Source of the DNA: Acinetobacter albensis
GTDB taxonomy: Bacteria; Pseudomonadota; Gammaproteobacteria; Pseudomonadales; Moraxellaceae
Direction of reading: 5' to 3'
Assembly (NCBI RefSeq): GCF_900095025.1
Contig: NZ_FMBK01000013.1
Coordinates: 1 to 64,000, forward strand
Length of the DNA: 64,000 bases
Made by a program: the position numbers and the translations under genes. Within the stretch, counting starts at the first letter, position 1. Each line of letters begins with the position of its first letter. The notes under the pieces are model-generated. The model was not told the origin of the DNA. It was given only the letters and a program-made list of their open reading frames with translations, and searched no databases. Shown one piece after another: positions 62,518 to 64,000 of the stretch.

Positions 62518-63585
62518 CTATTTACGCTTAAAAGTTGATTCAAGGGACTCAATTTGAGTCTGCATATGATCAATCCGTTTGAGCAGTTGGGTCAATGGCA
62601 CATCTGCTAATTGTTTAAAGCGAATTGCAGCACGCTTCCAAGGCAAACTTTCCAACAGAGGTGTACCTGAAGAATAGCTTCCTGCTTCGGAAATACTTTT
62701 TGTGACCATTGACATTCCCGTTATAGTCACATTATCTGCAATATTAATATGCCCTACTACACCAACACCACCTGCTAAGACACAGTTTTTGCCTATGATC
62801 GTGCTTCCTGCAATACCGCATTTGGCAGCTAGCGCAGTATTTGTACCAATTTTAACGTTGTGTGCAATTTGCACAAGGTTATCAATAATGACACCATCTT
62901 CAAGAATAGTGTCATCCAATGCACCACGATCAATACTACAATTTGACCCAATTCTGACATCATGACCAATTTTAACTGAACCCAATTGTGCAATCCGATG
63001 CCATTTTCCTTGATAAGGTGCAAAACCGAAACCTTCACCACCTATTACAGTATTGGCATGAATACGAACCCGATTCCCTATTTTCGTTTCACCCGTTAAA
63101 GTCACATGTGAATCTACGAAACATTGTTGCCCAATTTCGACATCATGATCAATTTTAACGTGCGACTGGATAATCGTTTGCTCACCCACAATACATTTTT
63201 CACCAATCACGACATAGTGTCCAATATATGCACTCTGGGCTATGATTGCTGATGGATGAATTTGTGCAGTATCTTCTATTCCTTGTTGTTCACATTTTTT
63301 TTCAAAAACATGTGTCAGAATTGCAAAAGCGAGATAAGGATTCGCAACCACGATAAAATTATGATGATTGCTCAATTGATTTTTCAATGATGCAGTAACA
63401 ATCAAGGCACCTGCTTTTGAAGCCAGTGCCTGATCTAAATATTTATCCGCGTTTACAAATGCAAGATGTCTTGCTTGAGCTAGATCAAGGCTAGCCAATC
63501 CTTCAAGTTGCAAATCAGATTGACCAACAAACTCGCCTTGTACAAGACGAGCAAGATCTTCTAAACAAAATTGTCTATGATTCAT
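62518..63585 (-). CDS. lpxD: UDP-3-O-(3-hydroxyacyl)glucosamine N-acyltransferase
   Basis: A 355-residue trimeric acyltransferase, third enzyme of lipid A synthesis. The N-terminal uridine-binding domain is about residues 1-105 ([22 protein letters not shown]); hexapeptide repeats follow from [14 protein letters not shown]; the catalytic histidine lies in [21 protein letters not shown] near residue 245; a C-terminal helix with [14 protein letters not shown] closes the trimer. It is 3 bp after ompH and before fabZ. Confidence 0.96.
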   Translation of the reverse strand: MNHRQFCLEDLARLVQGEFVGQSDLQLEGLASLDLAQARHLAFVNADKYLDQALASKAGALIVTASLKNQLSNHHNFIVVANPYLAFAILTHVFEKKCEQQGIEDTAQIHPSAIIAQSAYIGHYVVIGEKCIVGEQTIIQSHVKIDHDVEIGQQCFVDSHVTLTGETKIGNRVRIHANTVIGGEGFGFAPYQGKWHRIAQLGSVKIGHDVRIGSNCSIDRGALDDTILEDGVIIDNLVQIAHNVKIGTNTALAAKCGIAGSTIIGKNCVLAGGVGVVGHINIADNVTITGMSMVTKSISEAGSYSSGTPLLESLPWKRAAIRFKQLADVPLTQLLKRIDHMQTQIESLESTFKRK

Positions 63586-63588
63586 TGA

Positions 63589-64000
63589 TTATTTAATAGC
63601 ATTGACCTTTTGGATCATTTTATCAGTTAAATCATATTTAGGGTCATAAGCAAGCGCGGTATTTTTATTCAAAACACCATCAAAGTTATTTTCTTTACGC
63701 AATTGCTCAGCAACTTGTTTCACTTGTCTATCTAAGGTTTGATTCATCACTTGAATTGAAGATTGAACACTCGTCTGCAATGCTTGTTGAATTGAATTAA
63801 ACTCTTTAAGTTTCGCCTGATATTGAGCGGCCATTTTTTGCTGTTCAGCTTGAGATAAATTGGTGCTCTGTTGCGCACGTGTCTGAATCGCTTCCAACTC
63901 TTTGCCTAATTGCTCAAGTTTAGTGGTTTGCGGCTTCATTTTTTGCTGTAAAGAGGTATTTTGTTGTTTCAAATAGGTGCTATTTTCCACAACTTTTTCT
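63589..64000 (-). CDS. skp: OmpH/Skp-family periplasmic chaperone, C-terminal part (cut by window edge)
   Basis: About 137 residues of the C-terminal end are present; the gene runs off the right edge. The visible part is a charged coiled coil (LEQLGKELEAIQTRAQ, SQAEQQKMAAQYQAKLKEF) and ends with YDPKYDLTDKMIQKVNAIK, matching the OmpH/Skp family, whose trimers hold unfolded outer-membrane proteins with long helical arms. Its place before lpxD-fabZ-lpxA agrees. The signal peptide and the bamA gene expected upstream lie outside the window. Confidence 0.9.
   Translation of the reverse strand, partial: EKVVENSTYLKQQNTSLQQKMKPQTTKLEQLGKELEAIQTRAQQSTNLSQAEQQKMAAQYQAKLKEFNSIQQALQTSVQSSIQVMNQTLDRQVKQVAEQLRKENNFDGVLNKNTALAYDPKYDLTDKMIQKVNAIK

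Overview
The window reads as a stretch of core chromosome from an Acinetobacter species (Moraxellaceae). It is AT-rich and uses AT-rich codons, and its proteins fit this genus closely (KtrAB-type potassium uptake, OMPLA phospholipase, an isc operon without iscX, a phasin beside HU, ompH-lpxD-fabZ-lpxA). The species is not resolved. No insertion sequence, prophage, integron, CRISPR array or tRNA gene was seen. Genus assignment is inference from recognised proteins, not from a database search.

Layout. 1-7.5 kb: start of a methylisocitrate lyase gene (prpB), a divergent TetR regulator, argF, a YnfA-type membrane protein, and a minus-strand run argC - DUF6776-like - clpS - clpA. 7.5-15.6 kb: a secreted PDZ protein, a YgjP-type metallopeptidase, rpiA, ilvA, an unknown protein, the potassium pair ktrA-ktrB, and outer-membrane phospholipase A. 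15.7-26.7 kb: a PreP-like M16 peptidase with a G10 tract in its coding sequence, a GNAT enzyme, a PfkB kinase-Rieske-YqiJ-like operon, a DUF937 protein, a tightly divergent pair (DUF6231-like/DUF2797), a PpiD-like chaperone, HU and a phasin. 26.9-33.1 kb: a tail-anchored SCP2/UbiJ-like protein and the complete iron-sulfur operon iscR-iscS-iscU-iscA-hscB-hscA-fdx, with a textbook IscR site over the iscR promoter and stem-loops between its genes.

33-47 kb: a membrane class III nucleotide cyclase, a HIT protein, mfd, two small unknown genes, trmA, an LRAT-like protein, glnS, ppiB-lpxH, a nitroreductase, a small zinc-ribbon protein and a DMT transporter. 47-54.6 kb: fba and pgk (two glycolytic/gluconeogenic enzymes) around a small lipoprotein, then DUF2237-maf-roxA, a tandem GST_N protein, an RraA-like protein and an NAD(P)-binding protein. 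54.8-64 kb: rpsT, a histidine phosphatase, cysQ back-to-back with yrfG-hslR, recA-recX, a 7-bp tandem repeat, the 4.5S SRP RNA, a CpoB-like protein, and lpxA-fabZ-lpxD-ompH for lipid A and envelope assembly.

No undescribed multi-gene system stands out. The observations most worth checking are the G10 tract in the M16 peptidase gene (possible phase variation), the 11-copy 7-bp repeat after recX, stem-loops inside the isc operon, inverted repeats at the recA, rpsT, argC and ktrA promoters or leaders, and a few uncharacterised proteins with unusual domain layouts.
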